From the NCBI GenBank assembly GCA_947172415.1, contig OX359201.1, positions 2,232,001 through 2,296,000 on the forward strand: a DNA stretch of 64,000 bases. The letters run 5' to 3'. The position numbers were made by a program, and so were the translations under genes. The DNA is from Chondrosia reniformis (lineage: Eukaryota > Porifera > Demospongiae > Chondrillida > Chondrillidae). This document shows, piece by piece, positions 1-12,156 of the stretch (position 1 is the stretch's first letter; each line of letters starts with the position of its first letter). The notes below the pieces were generated by a model. That model searched no databases, was not told where the DNA came from, and saw only the letters and a program-made list of their open reading frames with translations.

Positions 1-835
1 GGAGCGTGACAGAAAGGATTAACATGGTTAGGGAATTAGTGTGTGTACCTATTTATGATGTATAACAACATAAATTTTCAATTTTTGTCTATATATATAT
101 ATATATTTGTAGGTACATCAACTGTATATAGTCAGTGTATGTACATTGTGTTAAATATGTAAGGATATATATATAGCTGTAGAAACTATAATAAATCAAG
201 TGTATAGTGTAACTCGCGATCGTGCTGCATAAATGTTAACTAAAAGTAAAAGGGATTGTTAACTACAAGAGTAAGAGTGTGACAGAAAGAAGAGGTAGGT
301 TAGGAAAATAGTATATATCCTCTCAGAGGGAGTACTTCAAGCAAACAGAGACCCCACCCCCTAAATCTACCACTGTGCAAGATCAAGTTTACAAGATATT
401 AATACATTAAGTACAATTTTCTATATTATGTTATAGGTATTCACTTGTATATATTAGCACAGTAACGTTATTTAGTGATGTTGTGTGTATGTTCACTAAT
501 TAGAGTCAGTGTATATGACAATTATGTCAAATTTGTTGTTATATAACTGTTGTACACATTTTACTTATCTGAATCCTATATATAGTTTTACAGGAGATTT
601 ATAAGTGGGTTGGGATGTACTATAATCATAAACTTACTGCATGTGTGGTTTTACAGTGTATAGATATCTACATATGTATATATGTAGTTGGGAGATGTCC
701 TGAGAGATGTGACCACTCTGATCAAAGTGTACCAGAGTTGTACTGAATGTATGACTTGAACACACAACATGCAGCTCTAAATAGTATGTATATGCAGTTG
801 GGAATATGTATCTTATCAACGATTTACGTATATAC
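1..835 (-). other. 5' flank of a receptor copy lying left of the window
   Basis: This stretch matches the regions upstream of the start exons of the receptor genes inside the window, most closely 43778-44610. It carries the same shared blocks: the C-rich stretch around 350-380 and the block around 683-770 with the ATCAAAG word. No coding exon is visible. It shows that the minus-strand array continues beyond the left edge. The small minus-strand open frame here is not kept in other copies and I do not call it a gene. Confidence 0.65.
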
Positions 836-837
836 AG

Positions 838-1000
838 TGGAACACGTTTATAACTGACACGGATTTAACGAAATTTCGGTTGTAACGAAACGTTTTGAAA
901 AAACGGTTTTAGACAACTTCGGTTAACGTTTATAACGAAATTTTATGGGCGAATCTTGGAAAAATTCGTTTATAGCGATGCTTTCCTGGTCTTTCACATC
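838..1000. mobile_element. pogo/Tigger-type terminal sequence, MITE-like
   Basis: The sequence begins TA then CAGTGGAACACG and continues with AT-rich words related to TAACGAAATTTCGG, the style of pogo/Tigger-type termini. It marks where the flank shared with other copies is interrupted; shared sequence resumes near 1810. I could not find a clean matching right terminus, so the element may be partial or nested with the repeats that follow. Confidence 0.4.
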
Positions 1001-1210
1001 TTGTAGCCATAGAAAAGGAAATCAAGTAAGATGCGAAGGAGCTTGAAAATTGCAAAGTAAACTAACGAACTTCTTTAGTTACAGTCCTGCATGACATTCT
1101 ATAACTTGAAAATCGTACGTATACACAATCACGCGATCGTTTATAATTTATTTGGCAATGATGACAATGTACTACAAAAAACCGAACAAACGACTTAGAG
1201 TTAGAGTAAT

Positions 1211-1590
1211 GTATCAGAATTCGGCCACATCAGAATTCGGACGGCTTGTTCTCAGCAAGTATTAAAGGGACGAACCTCAAATGGATATTAAATTGTAGCC
1301 ACTTTTGAGAGAGACCAGCAGGCACGGTAAGAGGGGGCTGCGCCTCGGCTTCATCGAACACGAGCTGTTTAAGTGGGGTGGCCGAATTTAAGCAAAGTTC
1401 AGACGGTTTAATCAGAATTCGGACGAAAGCCTCTAGCGCCCTCAGTTTTGGACTGACATACTTGAATACTTCACAGCTGGTTGCTCTATCCTTCCCCTCT
1501 GACGTTGCCAGTTTTCATCGTGAAACGTTCAAGTTTGCGAAAATGCGAGCTCGATAACCACACCTAACAACATATAATCAGAATTCGGAC
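1211..1590 (+). repeat. dispersed ATCAGAATTCGG motif, four direct copies
   Basis: The 12-mer ATCAGAATTCGG occurs at 1213-1224, 1229-1240, 1411-1422 and 1577-1588. A partial inverted copy lies near 1382. The spacing is irregular (16, 182 and 166 bases). It lies in a stretch not shared with other copies of the array, so it belongs to the inserted material. Function unknown. Confidence 0.5.
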
Positions 1591-1684
1591 TATAGCTATA
1601 TATCTATACGAAGTTTCAACAGAACAAAAGAATACTTCACAGCATGGTAGTTCTATCCTTCCTCTACAAATTTCTTAACTTTCA

Positions 1685-1795
1685 ACGCATAACCTTTAAA
1701 ATCCAGGAAATGCGACGTTAAAATCAAGTCATATAATTAACTCACATATGACTTGATTTTAACGTCGCATTTCCTGGATCTTAAACGTTATGCGT
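1685..1795. repeat. foldback (inverted repeat) with about 50-bp arms
   Basis: The left arm at about 1685-1734 pairs with the right arm at about 1745-1795, with a spacer of about 10 bases and few mismatches. The arms contain TGCGACGTTAAAATCAAG and its reverse complement. No coding content is seen. It is probably a foldback-type or MITE end within the insertion at 838-1810. Confidence 0.8.
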
Positions 1796-2149
1796 ATGTG
1801 TACATATTTAGCAAGTTAAGTTACAATGTCATATAAGTGCTCATCCTTATAGCCAACTTCAGTAACTGCAACAAAGTATTCCTTTTGTGCTCAGAAGAGT
1901 TGAGGTATAGACTAGGCTAGGATTAAATGATAAGAAAATGGGGGAATTCTCACTAACAACAGTCTGCATATTTTGCACCGTAAAAGATTTAAAATATTCT
2001 GCTATCTACTTAACTACGTAATAATGTTGCATAAGGCTTTCTTTAATATCTTTTCAATATACTTTCAACAACAAGAAAGAGAATACAGATTATTAGAGCT
2101 TAAAACAGTTGTTTTTAATAGTAAATTCTTAGTACATAATGGACACTGT

Positions 2150-5100
2150 TCACGCACACTTTTCATATACAACTTCATTTGCACTGTCAGTTTTATCCTT
2201 TGTCATTGTAGAAACAGAAGCTGGGTTATGTTGTAGATCTACACCAGCACTGAAGGGGAAACAGAGGAAGTAGATACATATGGATTGCAATATTGCATTG
2301 TATGTATACTTTCACAAATAATCCTCTATATATGTCTTATCAGAGAGTATAGTCTTCCCTAAGGAGTAAAGATGGCAGAAAAACAGTATCTTATTCATCT
2401 TGGATGTCTATCATCTAAAAGTTGTAAAGAGGGAATATATAGGCAGCCTTAGGTTTGAAAACACTTTACATAATGCAAGTTAGTTCTGAGGGGATTGAAT
2501 TGGATTCTTTTTTAGCACACTATTTTTAATTAAAAATTCTTAATATCAATAATTGAATTCATAAATGTATACTCATTATATATGAATTCTATAAATTTTA
2601 GACTCCTTTATACTTGTTAGATTCTGTAATGTTTATGCATGTACATAACTAACTACATAAACCTTCATTCTATTGCATGTACGTACATGTTACATAACTT
2701 ACCACTTATATTCATTCTTATTCTTATTTTCTTCATGACTAAATCTCCTCTTTGTACTTCTCATGATAAGGACAAATATCACAACAGCAACAATAGAGGT
2801 TAGTACTGCACCTCCAAAGAAACCTCCAACAACTCCACCAACAACTATACCAACAACTCCACCAACAACTCCACCAATAACTCCACTTGTACAGTCACCC
2901 TTGATTGATGCAGCAGGTCCTATTTGTTAAATGTAATATATATTAAGACTACAAATCATTAAAAATACATTTTAAACCTTCATCCTATATACAGTAAAAC
3001 CTCTATTAACGGATACTCCCAATAGCGGACAGTCTCCATACAACGGACAGCATGCAATGTACCAACTTATTTTTATATACAATTAGTACATTGGCAACTC
3101 CAGAATAGCGGACAATCTCCAAATTACAGATAACGGACACTCTGCCCGAACTAAAGGACTTTTTGTAATACAAAAAACTCTTTTAACGGACAAAGAGGAC
3201 CTTATCTAGCTACGGTTGCAGTCAGAAAAAACTGAACAATTTCCATACGTAACGAGGGATACCTCTCACCAAGTATTGATGGAGCTATTAATAAAGTAAA
3301 AGCGTCCTATCGACTAATCTTGAATGTACTAACGAAGTAATGTACGTACGACTGAACCCGTTTCAGAAGCATTGTATACAGATATTTAGCTTTTATTATG
3401 AAAACCTCCCAGTATTGGCACCAACTTGTCCGTTATTGAGAGGTTTCACTGTATATACAAATCTACCAGCTATGTAGTGCAACTAATGAACAAAATAAAT
3501 AGTCAACTTACTCACTTTTATTATCATTTAAGGCAAGTTCTACAGACTGAGACTTTCCAACAGCATTCCCTGCTACAAGTGTGATGTAATATGTAGCATC
3601 TTCCACAAGTCCTGTTAAGTTGAAGTGTGTGTTGTTAGTTGTAATGTTAGTCACACTGCAAGTGCAAGTCTTGTCCATTGTATAACTCAATTCATACCAA
3701 GTAACTCCATCACATGTAGTTGGAGGTGACTCATCCCATTCAATGTAGAGAGATGTTTTTGCTTGTTCTGTCATTTTTCTCAATCCAATTGGATCATCTG
3801 GTGCTACACAGAATAGATAATGAAACCCTATAGTCAATGTTTACTAGCCAGTATCACAAAACCTTCAATGATGTATGATTATATACCTCTCTCTGTTCCC
3901 AAACAAATTTCAAGGACATTTGATGGCTCAGACAATGTACCAGTATCAGTGTTAGCTGAGTTGACTGCCCTCACTCTCATGTAGTATGTAGGGAACTCTG
4001 GTCCTGTCCAGTTGTAGTGTGTTGAGCTATTTTGAGTAAGTACAGTTCCACTGATTGTGGTAAAGGTACTGTTTGTAGTGTACTCAATCTCATAAGAAGT
4101 GATCACTCCATTTGGGTTAACAGGAGGTAGCCAGTTCAACTCAACTCCATTTTCGATATCTCTTGTATTTCTCAGCAGACATGGAGGACTAGGAACTGAA
4201 TAGAGAAATTGAATAACATAAATAATAGCTAGCAACATGTATATAAAATACATTCCCTCAGTGACATTAAACTCACTGTCATCTTCTGTTTTAACTGTCT
4301 TCTCTATGGGTTGACTGACTCCACTACCATCTGTAGCCCACACTCTAATCATGCATCTACTTCCAGCTTTCAGATTGTTCAGAGTAACACTTGTATTGTC
4401 AGATCCACCCAACCTCATGTAGGTTGGTGTGACTGGTACTGAGAAGTCCAGTCTTTCATAACTGATGTAATATCCAGAGCTTCCACTAACACTAGTCCAG
4501 TTGAGTGTAATGGAATGTTGAGTGAGTTGTGTCACTGACAGGTCATCAGTAGAAGTAAGAGAGGAAGTGTCTACAGCAAGATTATATATATCAACGTGCA
4601 TTCACTAAGGAATTTAAAGTCCTATATATACGTACATATAATTTAAAAAGGATTACTCCGTTAGCTACATATATAGCCACATATTATATATCAACATACA
4701 GTAAGATATATATAACAAGCTGCAAGTATATAAATATAAAAACATTTACACAAAAGCTATGTTAGAAATAGGAGTTCACTAGTACATCTGCAAAAGGTAT
4801 TGAAACAAGATACTCATTATATGATAAGGCTAATACAGAAGTTGCATATACGTAAACTGAAATTTAAGTAATTTAACCATACACGTCTGTGTTTGGGTGC
4901 ACCATTCCTACTTCAGCTTGCGCCCATAGTTAAGTTAAGTTACTGAATTTCAGCAACTTCTGTATGATTAACTGTGACAGCATCCCAAGATCAAAATAGC
5001 TAAAAATTTAAGGAATTCCAGAAATTTGCTTTACAGTCTAAAGAAATCACAGCAACTCAGAATAAGAGTGTATTAGATTTACTTCACTTTCTGTATTAAC

Positions 5101-6682
5101 TTGTTAATGCCGTATATCCTATTTTATCACAATTCACAATATATAAGCAAAAACTAATAGTAGAAAGTATAACATCGCCAAGTGTCCAAAGTCCAATCTT
5201 GGCTGGCGGACTGAATTCATATTAAATTGGCAACCAGTGATCTCCTCCCAGTCATCCAAGATGGAAACAATTCATCAAAGAACCACAGATAGCCTTTACA
5301 CAGCTCAATGTAATTAACTCCCTTTTTCATAATGTATAATAATTATGGTACAATATCAGTGGTTGCCTCTGGCAAAGGGGATACATATATACATACATAC
5401 ATACATACATACATACATACATACAAAAATGGTTTGCTAGCTGTTTGCAAACCTACTGTGTATTGTGTACAAAAATGCAATATTACATGAAAAAACATTA
5501 TACATAATGCTAACTTGGATTGACAAACATTCCAAACCATGCTGTCCTCTGATTTCCTTGACAGTAGAATTCTTTATTTGAAGGATTATTTTCAATTATT
5601 CTTGTTAACTGATTAAACCTACTTTGAGTGCTATAATATGCTGTATAAGGATAAGTATGACCTTGGTAGTGAGAGGGCACTTCAGTTCCATTTCTATAAT
5701 ACCATGACACTTTACTTGCACCACTACTATAACAGAGGACACGATATTTAGTATTCCTTCCTATTAATATTGGAGTCCCATCAGTGACAAAACTGTTTCT
5801 TGGAAAGTAGATTCCAGGATACTGTGACCTTGGTTTGTAATATATGGACACACCAGCTGTAAATAAACATATGGACTCGAGGTAGTGTGTGTATATTAAA
5901 ATTACAGTATATTTACAGGTACACCATTATTATGTATATTAATAAATACGTATATATGCACAGTAACAGTATGAGACTGGTACAGTGCATCATCTACGTA
6001 TATAATTAACCTTCTCCATTAAGCATGATTATAAACAATACCATACAGCCTTAAGAAATGATTGAACATTAAAGTCCAACTTGCATATAAACTCTATTAA
6101 ATGGCAATCATACAAAGAAATAAACAAACCTGTACCACTGATCCTGTGAGTATCACTCCCCAGTATCACTCCATCACTTCTATTAGATACATTACACTGG
6201 TAGTCTCCATTATCCCATTCCTTTACTATATCCACTACTACTGTGTTGTTGTACTGCCTCCTTGAACCATGCCGTGATGGTTCTGATGGATTGTCACAAG
6301 TACGTCCACTAGCACATGTCCAGCTGTAAGTCAGTTCACTTCCATAAGGTACTCCAACCACTCTACACACCAAAACCACTGTTGTTCCTTGCTCCACTTC
6401 AGTAGAGTTTGGATAAGCATCGATTTTAACTGTGAAACACAAATGCCATCGGATATTATACAGTATATAGCTGTAATTTATGATATATCGAACGAGTACT
6501 CTGTAGTAGCTCTTCTTACCTTGGATGTCGCCTGGTCGGGAAGAGGAAACTTGACCGATTAAAAGACCTGAAGGAAATTGAACTAACAGTTTTACGTAGT
6601 TATAATATTTATACATAAAACGCCTGTAAGATTTACCTTCGACGAAGAGTGTGACAATTATTCCTGCGTAGTAAGTTGCCAT
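2150..6682 (-). CDS. Receptor A: Ig-Ig-FN3x3 single-pass membrane protein
   Basis: Predicted cell-surface receptor of 647 aa. Exons, 5' to 3': 6637-6682, 6520-6567, 6130-6429, 5515-5856, 4277-4570, 3887-4195, 3516-3803, 2703-2919, 2150-2249. They sum to 1944 nt with no stop before the terminal TGA. Residues 1 to about 22 form a signal peptide (MATYYAGIIVTLFVEG, then LLIGQV). Ig1 spans 32-131 (Cys, Trp in YSWTC, Cys in GDYQC), Ig2 132-245, FN3 domains 246-343, 344-446 and 447-542. The TM exon (543-615) has the longest Gly-Val repeat in the array. The tail reads NPASVS where other copies have NPAYAS, so the NPxY tyrosine is lost; VVYEKC remains. A MITE lies in intron 7. Ligand unknown. The family is not one I can name; domain calls are firm and function is inferred. 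Confidence 0.85.
2992..3451. mobile_element. 460-bp MITE with TA target duplication in receptor A intron
   Basis: The element starts CAGTAAAACCTCTATTAACG and ends with the inverted GAGAGGTTTCACTG. TA flanks it at 2990-2991 and 3452-3453. The ends resemble Tc1/mariner-pogo-type MITEs. It sits between the third FN3 exon and the TM exon of receptor A and is missing at that place in other copies, so it inserted after the duplication. It has no coding capacity. Confidence 0.85.
4833..4965. mobile_element. small foldback/MITE in receptor A intron
   Basis: ATACAGAAGTTGC at 4833-4845 is matched by its reverse complement at 4953-4965, and the inner sequence is also partly complementary. It lies in the intron between Ig2 and the first FN3 exon. 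It is non-coding, about 133 bp. Confidence 0.55.
5391..5424. repeat. (ATAC)n microsatellite
   Basis: A run of about eight ACAT/ATAC tetranucleotides just downstream of the Ig2 exon of receptor A, within the intron. The Tyr-Val-Cys-Met open frame across it is an artefact of the repeat. Confidence 0.95.
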
Positions 6683-7500
6683 TCTTATCTAGTTAACGAT
6701 CAACAATAATAAAATGCAATAGGAACTGTAAACTCTTTTAAGTGTAGCTGTAGGAACAATAATAAATCACGTGTGTAACTCGTGCTGCATGCACTAGCAG
6801 ACTCAGGGATAAACAAGGGATTTAGGAAATTAGTATAAACATACGTATCTATATATTCTATTTTTCTATTTAGTATATAAAGGGGGATTACAAATTACAA
6901 GCTATGTAGGAGTGTGATAGAAAGTATAGAAGAGGTAGGTTAGAAAAATAATGCTCTCAGAAGGAGTACTTCAAGCACCCAGAAACCCCACCCCCTAAAT
7001 CTACCACTGTGCAAGGTCATTACAAGATGTCAATACATTAAGTACAATTTTCTATATTATGTTATAGGTATTCACTCTTATATATAATCAGCACAGTGAT
7101 GTTATATACGTATATAGTGATGTTGTGTGTATACATATGTTCACTAACTAGAGTAAGTGTATATGACAATTATTATTAGTATATAACTGTTGTACACATT
7201 GTTTACCAAATCCTATATGGTTTTACAGAACATAAGTGTGGATTGGGATGTAATATAAACTCTGTGCATGGTTTTACAGTGTATATATAAACCTATGTAT
7301 ATATGTAGTTGGAAATGTCCGGCCATTCTCATCAAAGTGTACCTTAATAAACTGAATGTATGTCTTGAACAGCAGTGAATGGTATTTATAGTATATCTAT
7401 ATATGTGTATGCATGCAGTTGGGTACGTATACACATACATATTTGATTTATTGCTACATTTTTTAATTTTTGTTAAGAAATATTTTACTTGAGTAATCTA
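6683..7500 (-). promoter_or_regulatory. 5' flank of receptor A with conserved CACGTG and ATCAAAG blocks
   Basis: A CACGTG E-box lies at 6768-6773, 86 bases upstream of the ATG. It sits in a context (TTATTGTTCC on the coding strand) kept in copies B, D, E, F, H and I. A C-rich block follows at about 6990-7020. A second shared block at about 7300-7375 contains ATCAAAG, the core TCF/LEF-type word. Conservation between copies is visible, but partly reflects recent duplication. Promoter function is inferred and no transcription start can be fixed. Confidence 0.45.
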
Positions 7501-9270
7501 TCTCAATTCCTGAGCAATAGTTAGTGTATGCCTTTGATATGGTTGAGCCTTGATATGTATAAAGATATTAACATAATGGTAACAGGAGGTTTTTATACAT
7601 ATGTACCTTAAAGTTTCATGATCAGTTCCTTCTATGTTGCTGTCCGTAGCACTTTACAAGGGTGCGTCCCTTATATAGATAGGACAAAGCAAATTTGTTA
7701 ATATCAATAGCCAATTAAAAGCTTATTGAATTTACAGACATTGAAAAAGAATAATTGCGTTATACATATGCATGAAGCACTTATACGAGTTAGGGTCCTG
7801 ACGTAGTGATTGTGTGTGTGTATATTTGCTGGATTACAAAAGTAATATAATATTTTAGATTGAAGTTATCATGAAAGTATTGTTTAAAGACTATATAGGA
7901 TGGAGACTTCTGCATGCTATTGTAATTATTATATATTATGCAAAAATTTGTGGTATAATCAAAATCATTCAAAAAGCAATACATAGGACCTATATATGTA
8001 TGTATGTAAAGTCACTCCACTGCAATGTCATGTTTATACAAAAAGCATTGCCTGTCCATTTTCTGTGATAAGAAATTAGAGAAATTCTTACAAACAATAG
8101 TCTTCTGTTACATACTTTGCATTATACAAGATCTAAAAAATTCTGTTATCTACATAACTGTTGTGTAGGCTACTTTTAAATTAACTGTACATAACACCAA
8201 CAAGGAATTAGAAGGCAGTTTTTATATAATTTGACAGGCACAATGCTAAACAGCTACACATATAGTACAAATTTACACACTTAAGAAAATAGGAAATTCC
8301 ACCATACAGTCTACAATTGTGAAACTAGACCAAGGATATACATAATTTTAAAGCAATGTAGTATTTTGTAGTAGGGACTGTATATATACATTACAATATT
8401 CTTATAAAGATATAAAGATGTTATGATCACATGTGTAAGAAGCCAAGGAAGTCTGTATTCTTATGTTATATAATGATATATATGTTGAGTAACTGATTTA
8501 TGCACATTCTGGTCATAGACTGATAATATATGGCAAGTTTTAAAAAGGCATTTTAATGCATTTCATAAATTCTGTGAATTAAAAATATCAATTTGGAAAG
8601 CCAAAATAACATCAATTTTACACATACGAGATTCAACAACTTCAAGACAAATTTCCACTCTATAAGGAATGTTTCCCAATGACTATTATAACCTGTATGT
8701 AAAGTATAACATATTTTAAACATCAGTATTAAACTTTAAAGCATTTGTTTTTAAATTAGCTAGTATACACACTGCATATCACGTACACTTTTCATATACA
8801 ACTTCATTTGCACTGTCAGTTTTATCCTTTATCATTGTAGAAGAATAAGCTGGGTTATGTTGTAGATCTACACCAGCACTGTAGGGGAAACAGAGGAAGT
8901 AGATATGACAATTAATAATGTTATACATATATACTTTCATGTATGTATGTATATGTACCTATAGTATAGTATTCTCTAAGTAGGGATGGCTTATAAAAGC
9001 ACTACTTTACCTTATTCAATGTATTATTGTTTTGGATGCACATCTTAATAGCAAATAGGCAGCCTTGGCTTTGAACACACTTGACATGAAGCAAGTTAGC
9101 TCTGAGGGGACCAAGTCAGGTGCTATTAGCACACCATTTTTAATTAAGAGTTTTGGTCTCTTTAACTGCAATGTTAGAACGTTCTAAATAAAATTTGACA
9201 AGTGTATGGGTCACTTAATTCCGTATATCCAATTCTGTATGATCAGTCTTTGTACATGCATCATTGTCTT
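6700..9270. repeat. segmental duplication, left copy (partner 46980-49545)
   Basis: About 2.5 kb running from the receptor 5' flank through a long AT-rich intergenic stretch to a tail exon and beyond. It is nearly identical by eye to 46980-49545, with small indels. In the right copy the tail exon belongs to the complete receptor H. In this copy the receptor body is missing. Apart from the tail exon, no gene is seen between 7500 and 9270. Confidence 0.85.
8779..8878 (-). pseudogene. orphan receptor tail exon
   Basis: A 100-nt final exon with acceptor AG, open frame and TGA, encoding an AGVDLQHNPAYSS-type tail ending VVYEKCT. The NPAY motif is intact. No TM, FN3 or Ig exons precede it: the sequence to its right breaks near 9277 into the intergenic repeat that leads to the next tail exon at 10331. 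It is the leftover 3' end of a receptor lost by deletion. It could serve as a donor for gene conversion, but that is speculation. Confidence 0.8.
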
Positions 9271-9277
9271 GTTTCAT

Positions 9278-10330
9278 TATTTTTCCAGAAATAAGTCATT
9301 ATTAATATATAAACAGAAACCAATTAAAGATTGAACATTTAATGCATGTGAAGCAGCAGTCCATAAGAACCAGTTACAAATTAGATAATACACTCTGTGG
9401 ATAGAGTACATAGTTAGCAATTGCAAGTTATTTGTAAACACAACTTTGTGACTATTGGCCTCTCTCAAAACTACCTCAGCTTAGAAATATATAGAGGAAT
9501 TCTCTTCTGCTGTATACATTGAAATGTACAAGATCCTATTAACTTAACTGTAAGCTACTTTCAAATTGTCTGTACACAACACCAAACATGGAACAAGAAG
9601 TCATTCATGATCGGTTTTTATGTTTTGACAATGCTTAACTGATTGACTTCACTTTCAAAGTGTCTGAAAAGGGACAACAAATTACAAAATTTAAAAGTAG
9701 GAAATTCTCTAAACCAAAAGTGTATATATACAGTTCTGTATTCTTATATCTTCACAGTCTAGAGTCTATCAAATTGTGTAAGTAATTACGTATATAAGAA
9801 GTCAAGGAAGTCAGTTTTCTTCATGTGTGTACTATGAATTATGAATACATTGGGTATATATGTATGTTGGTTACTGAACTGACAGAGTTTACATTTATGT
9901 ATGTATACTTACATATATATTAAAATACATCTTCTACATGTATAAACAACTTCAAGAGAAAAATCAAATTTAAATGTAGGAAATTCTGGCATCCTAATAT
10001 TATGAAACTAAACCAAAAGTGTATATAAATAAAAGCAATACAGCTCCGTATTCTTACATATATCTTTACAGTCTAGATACTATCAAATGTGTAAGTAATT
10101 ATATAAAAAGTCAAGGAAGTCATTTTTCTTCATGTGTAATTATGAATTATGAATACATTGGTTATTGGTCTGACAGATGTTTACATATACGTATACTTAC
10201 ATATATATTATAAGTACATATCTTTTTATATACATGTACTATATATAGTTTAAACAACTTCAAGACAATATCACCACTTTAAGATGTACAAGAATACAAA
10301 TTATTACATTTTAATTTATCATGAACACTG
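9278..10330. repeat. intergenic repeat block shared by copies B, C, D and F
   Basis: AT-rich sequence lying 3' of a receptor tail exon and repeated at about 13710-14750, 18990-19805 and 36660-37705. It contains runs of TATATA/TACATA words. I see no conserved coding frame: the short open frames at 10019-10213 and 19498-19692 survive only because the blocks are recent copies. Nothing else recognisable. Confidence 0.7.
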
Positions 10331-11136
10331 TCATGTACACTTTTCATACATAACTTCATTTGCACTGTCAGTTTTATCCTTTGTCATTGTAGAAGCATAA
10401 GCTGGGTTCTGTTGTAGATCTACACCAGCACTGTAGGGGAAATAGAGAAAGTAGACATATTATACGGATTGCAATATTGAGTAGTAGAGTAGTATTCCTT
10501 AAGTATTGCAATACCTGCAAGAGTGACATTACTGTAAACAAACCTGTAACACTGATCCTGTGAGTATCACTCCCCAGTATCACTCCATCACTTCTATTAG
10601 ATACATTACACTGGTAGTCTCCATTTTCCCATTCCTTTACTATATCCACTACTACTGTGTTGTTGTACTGCCTCCTTGAACCAGCCTGTGATGGTTCTGA
10701 TGGATTGTCACGAGTATTTCCACTAGCACAAGTCCAGTTGTAAGTCAGTTCACTTCCATAAGGTACTCCAACCACTCTACACACCAAAACGACTGTTGTT
10801 CCTTGCTCCACTTCAGATATGTTTGGATAGGCATCGATCTTAACTGTAACATTAATTGTAAAGCTCATACCATCAGATATTCTACGACACTGTGAAACAC
10901 AAATGCCATCGGATATTCTACAGTAGCTGTAATTTGTGATATATTTTCTAACGCCTACTCTGTAGTAGTTCTTCTTACCTTGTATGTTGCCTGGTCGGGA
11001 AGAGCAAACTTGACCAGTTAAAAGACCTGAAGGAAATTGATCAACTGAACTAACAGATTTAGCTATACTTAAAACGATTATAAGATATACTTTCGAAGAA
11101 GAGTGTGACAATTATTCCAGCGTAGTAAGTTGCCAT
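10331..11136 (-). pseudogene. Receptor B: truncated copy (start, Ig1 and tail only)
   Basis: Exons present: start 11091-11136, 48-nt exon 10979-11026, Ig1 10544-10843, tail 10331-10430. An internal deletion joins the remains of the small optional exon (from 10515) straight to the intron edge of Ig1 near 10535. Ig2, all FN3 domains and the TM segment are gone. Ig1 ends in phase 1 but the tail exon needs phase 2, so direct splicing would shift the frame. The Ig1 sequence matches receptor E almost exactly, including loss of the second extra Cys (GNTRDNP instead of GSTCDNP). Exon 1 ends GAAA before gtatat, not GAAG, changing one junction residue. It might encode a small secreted Ig protein, but a broken gene is more likely. 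Confidence 0.75.
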
Positions 11137-12156
11137 TCTTACCCAGTTACCGATCTACAATAATATAATAAAATGCTACAGTAAACTGTTTTAAGTGTAG
11201 CTGTAGGAACAATAATAAATCACGTGTAACTCGTGCTGCATTCATTATATAGCAGACTCTCAGGACGGATCATTAGTAAAGGGATTGTTAACTACAAGAG
11301 TACTAGTGTGACAGAAAGAAGAGGTAGGTTAGGAAAATAGTATATCTCCTCTCAGAGTGAGTACTTCAAGCAAACATAAACCCCACCCCCTAAATCTACC
11401 ACTGTACATGTGCAAGGTCAAGTTGTCAATACATAAAGTACATTTTCTATATTATCTTATAGGTATTCACTTGTATATATTAGCACAGTATAGTATTGTT
11501 GTGTGTATTCACTATATAGAGTCAGTGTATATGACAATTATGTCAAAATATGTATATAACTGTTGTACACATTTTATTATTATATGTTACTTTACTTTAC
11601 CTATATATAGTTTACAGAAGATTTATAAGGGTTGGGATGTAATATAAACTTTGTTGTATATGTCCACTAATGTTAGTTAATATGTAGTTGAGAGATGTCC
11701 TGAGAGATGTGGCCACTCTGATCAAAGTGTACCAGAGTTGTGCTGAATGTATGACTTGAACACAAACAGCTCTATATAGTATGTGGTGTGTGCATACATA
11801 ACCAATATTAGCTACGTATATAGCAGTATGATATTAGCTACTTATTTTTATACTACATATGTACCTATACGTACAAATATACACATGCAAACAATGAACA
11901 AATAATTACTGGAAAAGTCAAAACATTTGAGTATAACATGATCAATGTTCATATATATGCATGTATGTTATAGAGAATATATAAAAAAAATTATAACAAT
12001 TGTAATACCATGAAGGTCCTCACATACATGTTTTGTATATTTCATAAAGTTGATCATGCACTGCTGGACAAAGTAGTGCTTCCCTTCTTCCTCTCTCTCT
12101 CTTGCATTTACAAGGACATATGTAGCAGATCTTTTGACGAAGTGGCTGAAAATATA
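11137..12156 (-). promoter_or_regulatory. 5' flank of receptor B and 3' flank of GPCR-like gene 1
   Basis: CACGTG at 11221-11226 lies 85 bases upstream of the receptor B ATG. The C-rich block near 11380 and the ATCAAAG block at about 11681-11765 follow. A 96-residue plus-strand open frame (11357-11647) recurs identically at 15856 and nearly so at 33531, but is not preserved in the more diverged copies of the same region. I treat it as non-coding. Confidence 0.4.

Noticed and set aside
5391-5424. CRISPR-like or regulatory direct repeat
   Set aside because: A simple eukaryotic tetranucleotide microsatellite without spacers.
5343-5540. Tyr-Val-Cys-Met repeat protein
   Set aside because: It is translation of the ATAC microsatellite.
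7790-8068. Overlapping open frames on both strands, with partners near 47971-48321
   Set aside because: The frames differ by indels between the two duplicated copies and have AT-rich low-complexity composition.
11357-11647. Plus-strand 96-residue open frame repeated at 15856 and 33531
   Set aside because: Its identity is explained by recent segmental duplication, and the frame is not kept in the more diverged copies of the same flank (for example near 7000 and 60750).
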